NCBI GenBank assembly: GCA_020850755.1
Contig: JADZEB010000034.1
Span: 1 to 64,000 of the forward strand
Direction of reading: 5' to 3'
Origin: Alphaproteobacteria bacterium
Lineage (GTDB): Bacteria > Pseudomonadota > Alphaproteobacteria > Acetobacterales > Acetobacteraceae
DNA: 64,000 nt
Shown here: positions 34,817-42,448 of the stretch, in pieces
How positions within the stretch are numbered: the stretch's first letter is position 1
Layout of the letters: every line of letters begins with the position of its first letter
Translations under genes and position numbers: made by a program
Notes under the pieces: generated by a model
Told to the model about the DNA's origin: nothing
The model's database searches: none
Seen by the model: only the letters and a program-made list of their open reading frames with translations

Positions 34817-35039
34817 ACCTGATCCGGATCTGGCCCGGACCGCGGGCGCCTCGGCGCTGGGTGGGAACGGTCCGGGCGCGCATGCCCTCGGCGATGGTGG
34901 TGTCGTGCCGGCCAGGCATGGCGCGGTTGCTGGCGGCAGGGCCGGCCCCGGTCCCGGCGATGGCGGCCCGGCTGCGCGGCAAAAATTGGTGTGGCTGGCA
35001 GGTGCGGCGCTGGCCGGCGGCGAGGCCGGCCTGCGGCGT

Positions 35040-35438
35040 TCAGCCCCGTTGCGGGCGGGGGCGTTGGGGCGCGGCGGCGGGCGAGGGCACGGGAACGGGA
35101 ACGGGAACGGGTGCAGGCGAGGTGGCCGGGCGCGGCAGCCAGGCGCGCCAGCGCGCTCGCTTGCCCATGCCCTTGCCCCCGCGCTCGGACTCGGCCAGGC
35201 CCATGATCGCCGCGCCCATCGCCGCGCTGCCGAAGGTGATCGCCGAGAACACGACCAGCAGCACCAACGCCACGAGGCCGTCTGTGCGGCTGCCATGCAG
35301 CATCAGGCTGCGCAGGCCCGCAATGTCGAGCGCGAGCAGGAGCGCCACGAACAGCCAGCCCGCGCCGATGCCCACCAGCGTGTGGCGCAGCAGGAAGCGC
35401 AGGAAAGGCAGGCTTTCGCGTGGCAGGCGCGTGCTCAT
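35040..35438 (-). CDS. Small membrane protein of unknown function
   Basis: 132 residues. MSTRLPRESLPFLRFLLRHTLVGIGAGWLFVALLLALDIAGLRSLMLHGS and TDGLVALVLLVVFSAITFGSAAMGAAIMGLAE give two membrane helices. The C-terminal 40 residues are basic then PVPVPVPVPSP-rich. The first 90 residues look like a common uncharacterised alphaproteobacterial family, whereas the tail does not. It lies 95 bp downstream of the GNAT gene on the same strand. Confidence 0.75.
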   Translation of the reverse strand: MSTRLPRESLPFLRFLLRHTLVGIGAGWLFVALLLALDIAGLRSLMLHGSRTDGLVALVLLVVFSAITFGSAAMGAAIMGLAESERGGKGMGKRARWRAWLPRPATSPAPVPVPVPVPSPAAAPQRPRPQRG

Positions 35439-35533
35439 GGCTGCCAGTCTGCCGCCCGCCCGCCTCGCCTGTCGAGCGGAATCGCCCCGCCCCGACCGCG
35501 TTCCCGCGCCGGCCGGCTGGGCGCTGTCGCCGC

Positions 35534-36088
35534 TCAGCCTTCGGGCGGGGTGGCCTCGCCCGGCCCGAGCGCGCGCTGCATCAGCACGCTGTCGACCCAC
35601 TGGCCATGCTTCCAGCCGATCGCGGGCAGCAGCCCGACCTGGGCGAAGCCCATCCGCTCGTGCAGGCGGATCGAGCCCAGAGTCTGCCGCCCGCCGATCA
35701 CCGCCACCATCTGCCGCGCGCCGAGCGCCTCTGCCGCCTCGATCAGCGCGGCGAGCAGCGCGGCGAGCAGCGCGCCCCCGACGCCGCGCGCTTGCGCCTC
35801 GGGCGCGACATAGACCGAATCCTCGACCACGAAGCGATAGCCGATGCGCGGGCGATACTGGCTGCAATAGGCGTAGCCGAGCACGGCGCCCGAGCCGGGC
35901 TCGGCCGCGACCAGATAGGGAAAGCCCTTCTCCAGCAGGGCGGCGCGGCGGGCGGCCATCTCGGCCGCTGGCGGCGGGTCGTATTCCCAGCTGGCGAAGC
36001 CGTGGCTGACGGCATGGCCATAGATCGCGGTGATGGCCGCGATATCGGCCTCGGCCGAGGGGCGGATCAGGGGGGCGGTGTCGGGCAT
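35534..36088 (-). CDS. GNAT-family N-acetyltransferase (phosphinothricin-acetyltransferase-like)
   Basis: 184 residues. Starts MPDTAPLIRPSAEADIAAITAIYGHAV. GFASWEYDPPPAAEMAARRAALLEKGFPYLVAAE and GYAYCSQYRPRIGYRFVVEDSVYVAPEAQARGVGGALLAALL match the Pat/YwnH branch. Acetyl-CoA is bound by the QARGVGGAL loop. SIRLHERMGFAQVGLLPAIGWKHGQWVDSVLMQRAL closes the fold. Members acetylate phosphinothricin, methionine sulfone or related amino acids. The true substrate is unknown. The ATG at 36088 is favoured over one at 36154. Confidence 0.88.
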   Translation of the reverse strand: MPDTAPLIRPSAEADIAAITAIYGHAVSHGFASWEYDPPPAAEMAARRAALLEKGFPYLVAAEPGSGAVLGYAYCSQYRPRIGYRFVVEDSVYVAPEAQARGVGGALLAALLAALIEAAEALGARQMVAVIGGRQTLGSIRLHERMGFAQVGLLPAIGWKHGQWVDSVLMQRALGPGEATPPEG

Positions 36089-36547
36089 GGCAGGCTCGGC
36101 GACGGGGGGCGGAGGCAGGGGCGTCACGGGCGCATGCGCGCGGTCGCGCAGCATAGAACGGTCGCCGGCGCGGCGGCAGGTGCGTCGCCGGGCAGGCGGG
36201 GCGGATGGTCATGGGCGGCGGCCTTCCCGATCCGCCCCGGCCCGGCGCCGCGGCGAATGGATGAGACGGCACCGAGAGGGGCGGACCCTTGCGCCCCGCC
36301 CGATCGCTCCGCCCGATCGCCCCGCCCTGCCCCGCACGGCGGGAGAAGGGCGACCGGGTGCGCGGAAACGGATGAACGCGGGCACCGCCGCCCCCAACCC
36401 CCGCCGCACCACCACACACCGCCCACCCTTGCCACCCGCCCCGGGCCGGTGTGGGATGGTCCGGCGCGGGATGGCGTTGCGGGGTCGCAACGCTCTGCGC
36501 CCCCGCGCACGAAACACATGCGCGCGACGCATCAAGGAGCCGGGACC
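36089..36547. other. Divergent intergenic region before the gamma-glutamyltransferase gene
   Basis: 459 bp, GC-rich, with no gene-like frame, repeat or palindrome that stands out. GGAG 9 bp before the ATG at 36548 is the ribosome binding site of the next gene. Confidence 0.4.
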
Positions 36548-38155
36548 ATGAAGGGCGTGATCGTTTGTCCGCAGCCGCGGGCGGCAGATGTCGGTGCGGC
36601 GATCCTCAATCGCGGCGGCACCGCCTTCGATGCGGTGCTGGCCACCGCCTTCGCCCAGATGGTGTGCGATCCCTTCATGTGCGGCGTGGGCGGCATGGGC
36701 AGCCTGCAATATTTCCGCGCCGCCGACGGCGCGCACGGCATGATCGACTTCCACGCCCGCGCCGGGGCCAAGGTCCGCCCCGACATGTGGACCGCCGACT
36801 TCAAGGGCCGCAGCGAGATCTCGGGCTACACCCTGTTCGAGGACCAGCGCGGCGAGCTCGGCTACACCGCGATCATGACCCCGGGCACGGTGCGCGGCTT
36901 CGCCGCCTTCCACGCCCAGTTCTGCAAGATGGGCTGGGCCGAGCTGCTGGCGCCCGCCGCCGCCATGGCGCGCACGGGCTTCGCCATCACGCCGTTCTAT
37001 CGCGACTTCCTCACCCGCAAGCCGCAGCCCGGCCTGCCCACGGGGCTCGAGCGGGTGAAGAAGACCGCCGCCTCCGCCGCCCTGTTCCTCAATGCCAAGG
37101 GCGCGATCCACGAGGTGGGCGAGCATTTTGTCAATCCCGACATGGCGCGCACCATCGAGCGCATCGCCAAGGCCGGGCCGGAGGATTTCTATGTCGGCGA
37201 ACTGGGCCAAGCGATCGCCGCCGATCTGGCCGCCAATGGCAGCTACATCACCGCCGAGGACCTGAAGAACTACCGCGTGCGGCCGGGCAAGCCGGTGATC
37301 GGCAGCTATCGCGGCTTCGAGGTCGCGTCGAACCCGCCGCCCGGCTCGGGCGCGGTGCTGATCGCGATGCTGAACATCCTGGAGAATTTCGACCTCGGGC
37401 GCTGCCCGCCGGGCAGCGCCGATCATCTCGACCTGGTCGCGCGCGCGATGGGCGCGGCCCATCTCGACCGCGAGAAATGGCTCGGCGATCCGGACTTCGC
37501 GGATGTGCCGGTGGCGGAGATGATCTCCAAGGAACGCGCGGCGATGTGGGCGGGCGAGATCCGCAAGGGCTGGCTGCCCGGCAACCGCAAGGGCGAGCCG
37601 CCCTCCTGCACGACGCATCTTTCGGTGATGGACGCGGCCGGCAATGCGGTCTCGGTCACGCATACGCTCGGCACCGGGGCGGGCGTGGTCACGCCGGGCC
37701 TGGGCTTCCAGTACAACAACGCGATGAAGCTGTTCGACCCCATCCCCGGGCGCAAGAACAGCATGGAGCCGGGCAAGGCGCGCACCACCGGCATGGTGCC
37801 GACCATGCTGCTCAAGGGCGGCCGGCCCTGCATGGTGGTGGGCGCGCCGGGCGGCAGCGTGATCATCTCCTCGGTGCTGACCTCGATCATCAACATCATC
37901 GATTTCGGCATGAGCGCGGTGGAGGGCGTCAGCTTCCCGCGCATCCATTGCGAGGGCGGGCCGGTGTTCTGCGAGGCGCGCGTGCAGGAGGATGTGGTGG
38001 CGGAACTTGCGCGCCGCGGGCACGAGGTGCGCCACAGCCCGATCAGCTACGACCCGCAGATGAGCCGCGCGCATGTGATCTGGCGGCCCGAGGGCGGGCG
38101 CTGGCAGGGCGGCGCCGATCCGCGCGGCGGCGGCGGCGTCGCCTGGGCGTGGTAG
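36548..38155 (+). CDS. Gamma-glutamyltranspeptidase-family protein, no signal peptide
   Basis: 535 residues. N-terminal-nucleophile hydrolase of the GGT family: VCPQPRAADVGAAILNRGGTAFDAVLATAFAQMVCDPFMCGVGG at the start, ASNPPPGSGAV in the middle, and the autocleavage site SCTTHLSVMD, where Thr355 should become the N-terminal nucleophile of the small subunit. GAGVVTPGLGFQYNNAM and GAPGGSVIISSVLTSIINIIDFGMS are also typical. No signal peptide, so probably cytoplasmic, unlike the periplasmic E. coli enzyme. Members without a signal can be acylases or hydrolyse other gamma-glutamyl compounds. An aminotransferase gene follows after 124 bp. Confidence 0.88.
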   Translation: MKGVIVCPQPRAADVGAAILNRGGTAFDAVLATAFAQMVCDPFMCGVGGMGSLQYFRAADGAHGMIDFHARAGAKVRPDMWTADFKGRSEISGYTLFEDQRGELGYTAIMTPGTVRGFAAFHAQFCKMGWAELLAPAAAMARTGFAITPFYRDFLTRKPQPGLPTGLERVKKTAASAALFLNAKGAIHEVGEHFVNPDMARTIERIAKAGPEDFYVGELGQAIAADLAANGSYITAEDLKNYRVRPGKPVIGSYRGFEVASNPPPGSGAVLIAMLNILENFDLGRCPPGSADHLDLVARAMGAAHLDREKWLGDPDFADVPVAEMISKERAAMWAGEIRKGWLPGNRKGEPPSCTTHLSVMDAAGNAVSVTHTLGTGAGVVTPGLGFQYNNAMKLFDPIPGRKNSMEPGKARTTGMVPTMLLKGGRPCMVVGAPGGSVIISSVLTSIINIIDFGMSAVEGVSFPRIHCEGGPVFCEARVQEDVVAELARRGHEVRHSPISYDPQMSRAHVIWRPEGGRWQGGADPRGGGGVAWAW

Positions 38156-38279
38156 ATCGGGCGTGGTGGATCGGTCGTGGTAGTCGGGGCGTGGCGACGG
38201 GCGGCATGCTAGTCTGAACGCGCGCGGCCGAGCCAGACAAGGCCGGGCCAGACAAGGCCGTGCACCAAGGAGGGCGGTC

Positions 38280-39602
38280 ATGATCAAACGGGACAGGTCG
38301 AAGGCGCTGTTCGAGCGCGCGGTGAAGGTCATGCCCGGCGGCAACAGCCGCACCACGGTCTGGAGCGCGCCCTTCCCGCTCTATGCCGCGCGCGGGGCGG
38401 GCTGCCGCATCTGGGATGTCGAGGGGGTGGAGCGGCTCGACTTCCTCAACAACTACACCGCCCTGATCCACGGCCATGCCCATCCGGCCATCACCGCGGC
38501 CGTCGCCGCGCAGATCGCCAACGGCACCTGCTTCCCGATGCCGACCGAGGCGGAAGTGGCGCATGCCGAGCTCTTGTGCGCGCGCATCCCTTCGTTCGAG
38601 CGCATCCGCTTCGCCAATACCGGCTCGGAAGCGGTGATGATGGCGGTCAAGCTCGCCCGCGCCCATACCGGGCGGGCCAAGATCGCCAAGACCGAGGGCG
38701 CCTATCACGGCAGCTACGACCCGGTGGAAGTGAGCCAGGACACGCCGCCCGCGCTCTGGGGCAATGGCGATCCGCCCACCACCGCCTATACCAAGGGCAC
38801 GCCCAAGGGCATCCTCGACGATACCATCGTCATCCCCTTCAACAATGCCGAGCAGGCCGAGCGCATCCTGCGCGCGCACCGGCACGAGCTGGCCTGCGTG
38901 CTGGTCGATCCGGTGCCGAACCGCACCGGCATGCTGCCGGCCGATCCGGCCTATCTCGCCACACTGCGCCGCGTCACGCAGGAGCTCGGCGCGCTGCTGG
39001 TCTTCGACGAGGTGATCAGCTTCCGCATCGGCTATCGCGGCGCGCAGGGCGCCTTCGGCATCGAGCCCGACCTGACCAGCGTCGGCAAGATCATGGGCGG
39101 CGGCTTCGCGGTGGGCGCGGTTGCGGGCAAGGCCGAGTTCATGGCGCTGATGGACCCGCGCGCGGGCAAGCCGGCGGTGCCCCATGGCGGCACCTTCAAC
39201 GCCAACCCGGTGACGATGATCGCCGGGCGCATCGCCATGGAGATGATGGACGAGGCCGCCTTCGCGCGCCTGAACGGGCTCGGCGATCGGCTGCGCCGCC
39301 AGGCCGGCGAGGCCTTCGCGGTGGCCGGCGTGCCGGGCCAGATCTGCGGTGCGGGCAGCCTGTTCCGCCTGCACATGACGGCGCGGCGGCTGTTCGACTA
39401 TCGCTCGGCGATCCTTACCCCGGCGGAAAGTGCCGCCACCAAGGCCGTCACCGAGGCGATGCTGGAGGGCGGCATCCTGATCTCGCCGCAGGGCATGGGC
39501 TGCCTTTCCAGCGTCATGGGCGAGGCCGAGGTGGATCGTTTCACCGAGGTGCTGCTGGCGGCCTTGCGGGCGGTGGCGGCGCGCGGCCTTGCCGCCGAGT
39601 AG
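38280..39602 (+). CDS. Class III aminotransferase, glutamate-1-semialdehyde aminomutase-like
   Basis: 440 residues. PLP-dependent fold type I: MPGGNSRTTVWSAPFPLY, FLNNYTALIHGHAHPAI, RFANTGSEAVMMAVKLARAHTGR, EGAYHGSYD, LLVFDEVISFRIGYRGAQG (Asp243 binds the PLP nitrogen), LTSVGKIMGGGFAVGAVAG (Lys270, Schiff base), and GGTFNANPVTMIAG. It resembles HemL, but without the rest of a C5 pathway here and with many homologs acting on other substrates, HemL identity should not be assumed. The GGT-like gene upstream suggests a shared amino-compound pathway (inference). Confidence 0.87.
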   Translation: MIKRDRSKALFERAVKVMPGGNSRTTVWSAPFPLYAARGAGCRIWDVEGVERLDFLNNYTALIHGHAHPAITAAVAAQIANGTCFPMPTEAEVAHAELLCARIPSFERIRFANTGSEAVMMAVKLARAHTGRAKIAKTEGAYHGSYDPVEVSQDTPPALWGNGDPPTTAYTKGTPKGILDDTIVIPFNNAEQAERILRAHRHELACVLVDPVPNRTGMLPADPAYLATLRRVTQELGALLVFDEVISFRIGYRGAQGAFGIEPDLTSVGKIMGGGFAVGAVAGKAEFMALMDPRAGKPAVPHGGTFNANPVTMIAGRIAMEMMDEAAFARLNGLGDRLRRQAGEAFAVAGVPGQICGAGSLFRLHMTARRLFDYRSAILTPAESAATKAVTEAMLEGGILISPQGMGCLSSVMGEAEVDRFTEVLLAALRAVAARGLAAE

Positions 39603-39804
39603 CGCGGTGCCGGAACCGCCCCGCCGCGACCCCGGCCAGCCCTGAGCACGAGCAAGAAAGCCGTTTTCAATCAATATCCTGGGCTTTCGCGGCGGCAGTT
39701 TCGCACGATATTACGAATAATTCAGAAACCGCCCACCGCGGCGCAACACCCCTGCCCGGATACTCGCTCCATCGTCTGCTGCTTGCAGCAGCACGGTGGC
39801 GCGA

Positions 39805-39878
39805 CGGCCCAATCCCGGCAGGCTGTCGCCGCATTGGGCCGGCAGCGATACTACCTCCCCGCTGCCGGCCCAACTTTT
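39805..39878 (+). promoter_or_regulatory. Attenuator-like or sRNA-terminator-like alternative hairpins
   Basis: Three segments: CGGCCCAAT (39805-39813), ATTGGGCCGGCAGCG (39833-39847) and CGCTGCCGGCCCAA (39860-39873) followed by CTTTT. Segment 2 can pair with segment 1 over 9 bp or with segment 3 over 14 bp. The 2:3 hairpin plus T-run is a terminator-like structure, so 1:2 would act as antiterminator. It could instead be the 3' end of a small RNA, or the terminator of the upstream aminotransferase gene. Confidence 0.6.
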
Positions 39879-39949
39879 ACTGTATCCCGCATCACCTCGA
39901 CCTGCCCGCGACGTGCATGATTGCGCTGCGACTGGCCTCGGCGGGGCAA

Positions 39950-39967
39950 GAACATTACAGAATGTTC
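39950..39967. promoter_or_regulatory. 18-bp operator-like palindrome
   Basis: GAACATT-ACAG-AATGTTC has perfect 7-bp arms around a 4-bp centre, 107 bp upstream of the ATG at 40074. It is AT-richer than the surroundings. Such symmetry suggests a dimeric regulator site. It is not the alphaproteobacterial LexA direct repeat. Confidence 0.5.
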
Positions 39968-40073
39968 ATCTTACGAGAATTCCACAAAACGCTTCTTGCT
40001 TGGAACTTGCGGCTGAGAGATTGTTGCAACGACGACATCCGTCGTCTTGCCATCACAAAGGATTCCGCATCCC

Positions 40074-40259
40074 ATGGTTACCCGCCGCAAGGTTCTTGTC
40101 GGCACGTTCGGCGCCCTCGCCGGCGTTGCCGCTCTCGCTGGTGAGGCTGCCGCCCAAGGTGGCTCGACGCCGCCCGCCGGTGGTGGCGGTCAGGGCACGG
40201 CGCGCCGCCGCCGCCGCCGCACCGCCCGCCGCCAGCGCCGCCGCCAGCGCCAGAACTAG
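40074..40259 (+). CDS. Small Tat-signal, arginine-rich secreted protein
   Basis: 61 residues. MVTRRKVLVGTFGALAGVAALAGEAAAQ is a signal peptide with a twin-arginine TRRKVLVG start, a hydrophobic stretch and an AAA cleavage site near residue 27. The mature part is only about 34 residues: a Gly/Pro linker (QGGSTPPAGGGGQGT) and a strongly basic tail (ARRRRRRTARRQRRRQRQN). I recognise no family. The in-frame TTG at 40047 is a possible longer start, but the ATG with AAAGGA upstream fits better. A strong terminator follows, so it is probably monocistronic. Confidence 0.65.
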   Translation: MVTRRKVLVGTFGALAGVAALAGEAAAQGGSTPPAGGGGQGTARRRRRRTARRQRRRQRQN

Positions 40260-40318
40260 ACGCGTCCGGACGGTGCGCCCGGCCCTTCCGGCCAGCCACC
40301 GCTTCGGCACGACCGCGA

Positions 40319-40349
40319 GCGCCGCCCGCACCGGGCGGCGCTTTCGTTT
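40319..40349. terminator. Rho-independent terminator between the small Tat gene and the convergent amidase
   Basis: Stem GCGCCGCCC (40319-40327) / GGGCGGCGC (40333-40341) with a 5-nt loop, followed by TTTCGTTT on the + strand. It ends the transcript of the gene at 40074-40259. Confidence 0.85.
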
Positions 40350-40366
40350 CCGGGGTGGCGTCCCGC

Positions 40367-41836
40367 TCAGCCCGCGGTGGCGGCGCCCGACAATGTCTTG
40401 AGCCTGGCGAAATCGGGCAGCGGGCGCCGATGCGTGGCCAACCCCGCGAACAGCCGCTCCAGCGCCGCCGCTGCGCCCAGGAGCCAGCGATCCGCCCCGC
40501 GCCGCCCCACCACCTGCAATCCGAACGGGAAGCCCTTGCGATCGACGCCGCAGGGAATGGTGATCGCCGGATGGCCGAGCATGGTGATCGCGTAGGTGGT
40601 GGCCGAGGTGTCGAAATAGCCGGTGAGCGGCGTCCCTTCCAGGTCGGTGGGGAAGGGCTCGTTCTTCGGATACGGCGTCAGCACCTGGGTCGGTGTCAGC
40701 AGCAGGTCGTGGCGGGCGAAGAAATCCTGCGCCTCGCGATAAAGCCGCGTCTGGGCGGCATGGGCGGCGGCGACATCGGCCAGGCTGTAGCCCAGCCCCT
40801 CCTCGTAGTTGGTGCGCGTGTTGCGCCCGAGCAGCTTCGGATCGCGCTCGTAGATGTGGCGGAAGCTCGCATGGAAGGTCGTGCAGCGCAGCACGCGATA
40901 GGCCTGGGCCATGCCGTCCATCGGCGGATGCGTGTCCTCCATCGCCGCGAAGGCGGGCGCGATCGCCGCCATGCGCTCGGCGAAGACGGCGCGGATCGAG
41001 GGCGCGATCGGCGCGAAGCCGAGATCGGCCGAGAAGGCGACGCGCAGCCCGGCCAGATCGATCTCGGGCGGACTGGCGAGGGCATCGATATCCTCCTGGC
41101 GCAGCCATGGACTGGCCATGGGATCGCGGCTGTCCGTCGACGCCATCACCGACAGGAGCAGCGCCGTGTCGGCCACGTCGCGGCCCATCGGGCCCTGCAC
41201 CGAGAACACAGTCCAGCCGAGCTTGCGCTTCTCGGACGCGACCAGGCCCGGCGTCGGGCGGAAGCCCACCACGCCCGACCAGGAGGCGGGCTTGCGCAGG
41301 CTGCCGCCCGTGTCCGAGCCGGTGCAGAGCGGCAGCATCGAGCAGGCGAGCGCGACGCCCGACCCGCCCGAGGACCCCGCACAGGAGAGCGCCGGGTCGA
41401 AGGCGTTGCCGGTCGCACCGTAGACATCGTTGAAGGTGTTGCCGCCGGTGCCGAACTCGGGCGTGTTGGTCTTGGCCACGACGATGCCCCCGGCGGCGCG
41501 GATGGCGGCGACGATGCGCTCGTCCCCGGCCGGCACATTGTCCTTGAACAAGGGCGAGCCATAGGTGGTGCGCAGCCCCTCGGTATCGTTCAGGTCCTTG
41601 ATGCCGACCGGCAGCCCGTGCAGGGCCCCGAGCGCATCGCCCCGCATCACCGCCTGTTCGGCCGTCCTCGCCTCGGCCATGCCGCGATCGAAGCACTCGG
41701 CGACGATCGCGTTGGTGGCGGGGTTCGTCCCGGCCACGCGCGCGATGCAGCTTCGCATCAGCTCCACCGGCGAGAGGGCGCGCGCGCCGATCATGCGGCG
41801 GAGCGTGACGGCGGGAAGGTCGCAAGGCTCGGTCAT
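40367..41836 (-). CDS. Amidase-signature-family enzyme
   Basis: 489 residues. Ser-cisSer-Lys triad visible: GLPVGIKDLNDTEG (Lys80), SCAGSSGGSGVALA (cis-Ser in GSSGG at 154-158) and TGSDTGGSLRKPAS (nucleophile Ser179). Later come LLLTPTQVLTPYPKNEPFP and ITMLGHPAITIPCGVDRKGFPFGLQVVG. Amidase-signature enzymes hydrolyse aliphatic or aryl amides or act as GatA-like subunits, and here no GatB/C genes are adjacent, so GatA is unlikely. It lies 49 bp downstream of hyfI on the same strand and could be on the same transcript. Confidence 0.9.
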   Translation of the reverse strand: MTEPCDLPAVTLRRMIGARALSPVELMRSCIARVAGTNPATNAIVAECFDRGMAEARTAEQAVMRGDALGALHGLPVGIKDLNDTEGLRTTYGSPLFKDNVPAGDERIVAAIRAAGGIVVAKTNTPEFGTGGNTFNDVYGATGNAFDPALSCAGSSGGSGVALACSMLPLCTGSDTGGSLRKPASWSGVVGFRPTPGLVASEKRKLGWTVFSVQGPMGRDVADTALLLSVMASTDSRDPMASPWLRQEDIDALASPPEIDLAGLRVAFSADLGFAPIAPSIRAVFAERMAAIAPAFAAMEDTHPPMDGMAQAYRVLRCTTFHASFRHIYERDPKLLGRNTRTNYEEGLGYSLADVAAAHAAQTRLYREAQDFFARHDLLLTPTQVLTPYPKNEPFPTDLEGTPLTGYFDTSATTYAITMLGHPAITIPCGVDRKGFPFGLQVVGRRGADRWLLGAAAALERLFAGLATHRRPLPDFARLKTLSGAATAG

Positions 41837-41885
41837 CGGCGGCGGGCTCCGGAGGGCTTTCTGGTTGGCAGTATGCAATATGAGG

Positions 41886-42446
41886 TCAGATGGCACCGGG
41901 CGCGGAAGCCTGGCGCGGCTTCGGGCGCGGCCGGTCGGCCGCCTGCAGGAGCGCGAGCAGCCCTTCGAGCAGCTGCACGGGAGTGGGCGGGCAGCCGCGG
42001 ATGACGAGGTCGACCGGCACCGCTGCCTCGATCCCACCGGCCACCGCGTAGCTGCCGGCGAACACCCCGCCATTGGCGGCGCAATCGCCCACCGCCACCA
42101 CCCATTTCGGATCGGGCGTGCAGTCGTAAGCGCGCAAGAGCGCCTCGTGCATGTTGCGCGTCAGCGGGCCGGTCACCATCAGCACGTCGGCATGCTTCGG
42201 GCTGGCGACGAATTTCAGCCCGAACCGCTCCAGGTCGTAGACGATGGAGTTGAGCATGTGGATCTCCAGCTCGCAGCCATTGCACGAGCCCGCATCCACC
42301 TGGCGGATGGCGAGGCTGCGCCCTAGCCGCTCGCGCGCGCTCGCCTCGATCGCACGCGCAAGCTCCTCGGCGGCGCGGTCGGGCAGGGCCGGCGCGCGCT
42401 CGGTCGCCGGGCCGTCGATCAGGGTGCGGGCGAAGCGGCGCCACAT
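41886..42446 (-). CDS. HyfI/NuoB-like iron-sulfur small subunit of an Ehr-type complex
   Basis: 186 residues. The proximal [4Fe-4S] (N2-like) ligands are all kept: GSCNGCELEIHML (Cys55, Cys58), GDCAANGG (Cys122) and RGCPPTPVQLLEGL (Cys152). AIRQVDAGSCNGCELE and VTGPLTRNMHEALLRAYD are typical of HycG/HyfI/NuoB. It would transfer electrons inside the peripheral arm. The ATG at 42446 lies 2 bp after the stop of the hyfG-like gene. Last gene of the six-gene operon. It has a 20-residue Pro/Ala C-terminal tail. Confidence 0.9.
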   Translation of the reverse strand: MWRRFARTLIDGPATERAPALPDRAAEELARAIEASARERLGRSLAIRQVDAGSCNGCELEIHMLNSIVYDLERFGLKFVASPKHADVLMVTGPLTRNMHEALLRAYDCTPDPKWVVAVGDCAANGGVFAGSYAVAGGIEAAVPVDLVIRGCPPTPVQLLEGLLALLQAADRPRPKPRQASAPGAI

Positions 42447-42448
42447 GG

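Larger units (their letters stand above)
34056..35039. other. Long non-coding stretch (about 1 kb) with three repeat structures
   Basis: No gene-like frame: all translations are extremely Arg/Gly/Pro-biased, have no family similarity and cross tandem repeats. It contains a nested inverted repeat (34103-34182), a 21-bp tandem repeat (34408-34491) and an 11-bp tandem repeat (34751-34816). It is the longest gene-free interval of the window. Confidence 0.6.
39603..40073. other. Structured leader/intergenic region before the small Tat-signal protein gene
   Basis: 471 bp of clearly lower GC than its surroundings. It contains a CTGCTGC-TT-GCAGCAG hairpin (39776-39791), the alternative-hairpin segment at 39805-39878, and an 18-bp palindrome at 39950-39967. 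AAAGGA at about 40056-40061 lies 12 bp before the ATG at 40074. No protein-coding frame is convincing. Confidence 0.55.

Noticed and set aside
38280-39602. Calling this hemL (glutamate-1-semialdehyde aminomutase)
   Set aside because: Fold and Lys site fit, but GSA-like aminotransferases have many substrates, and alphaproteobacteria usually make ALA by HemA. No supporting context.
40367-41836. Calling the amidase GatA
   Set aside because: No gatB or gatC nearby and divergent C-terminal region. Kept as generic amidase-signature enzyme.
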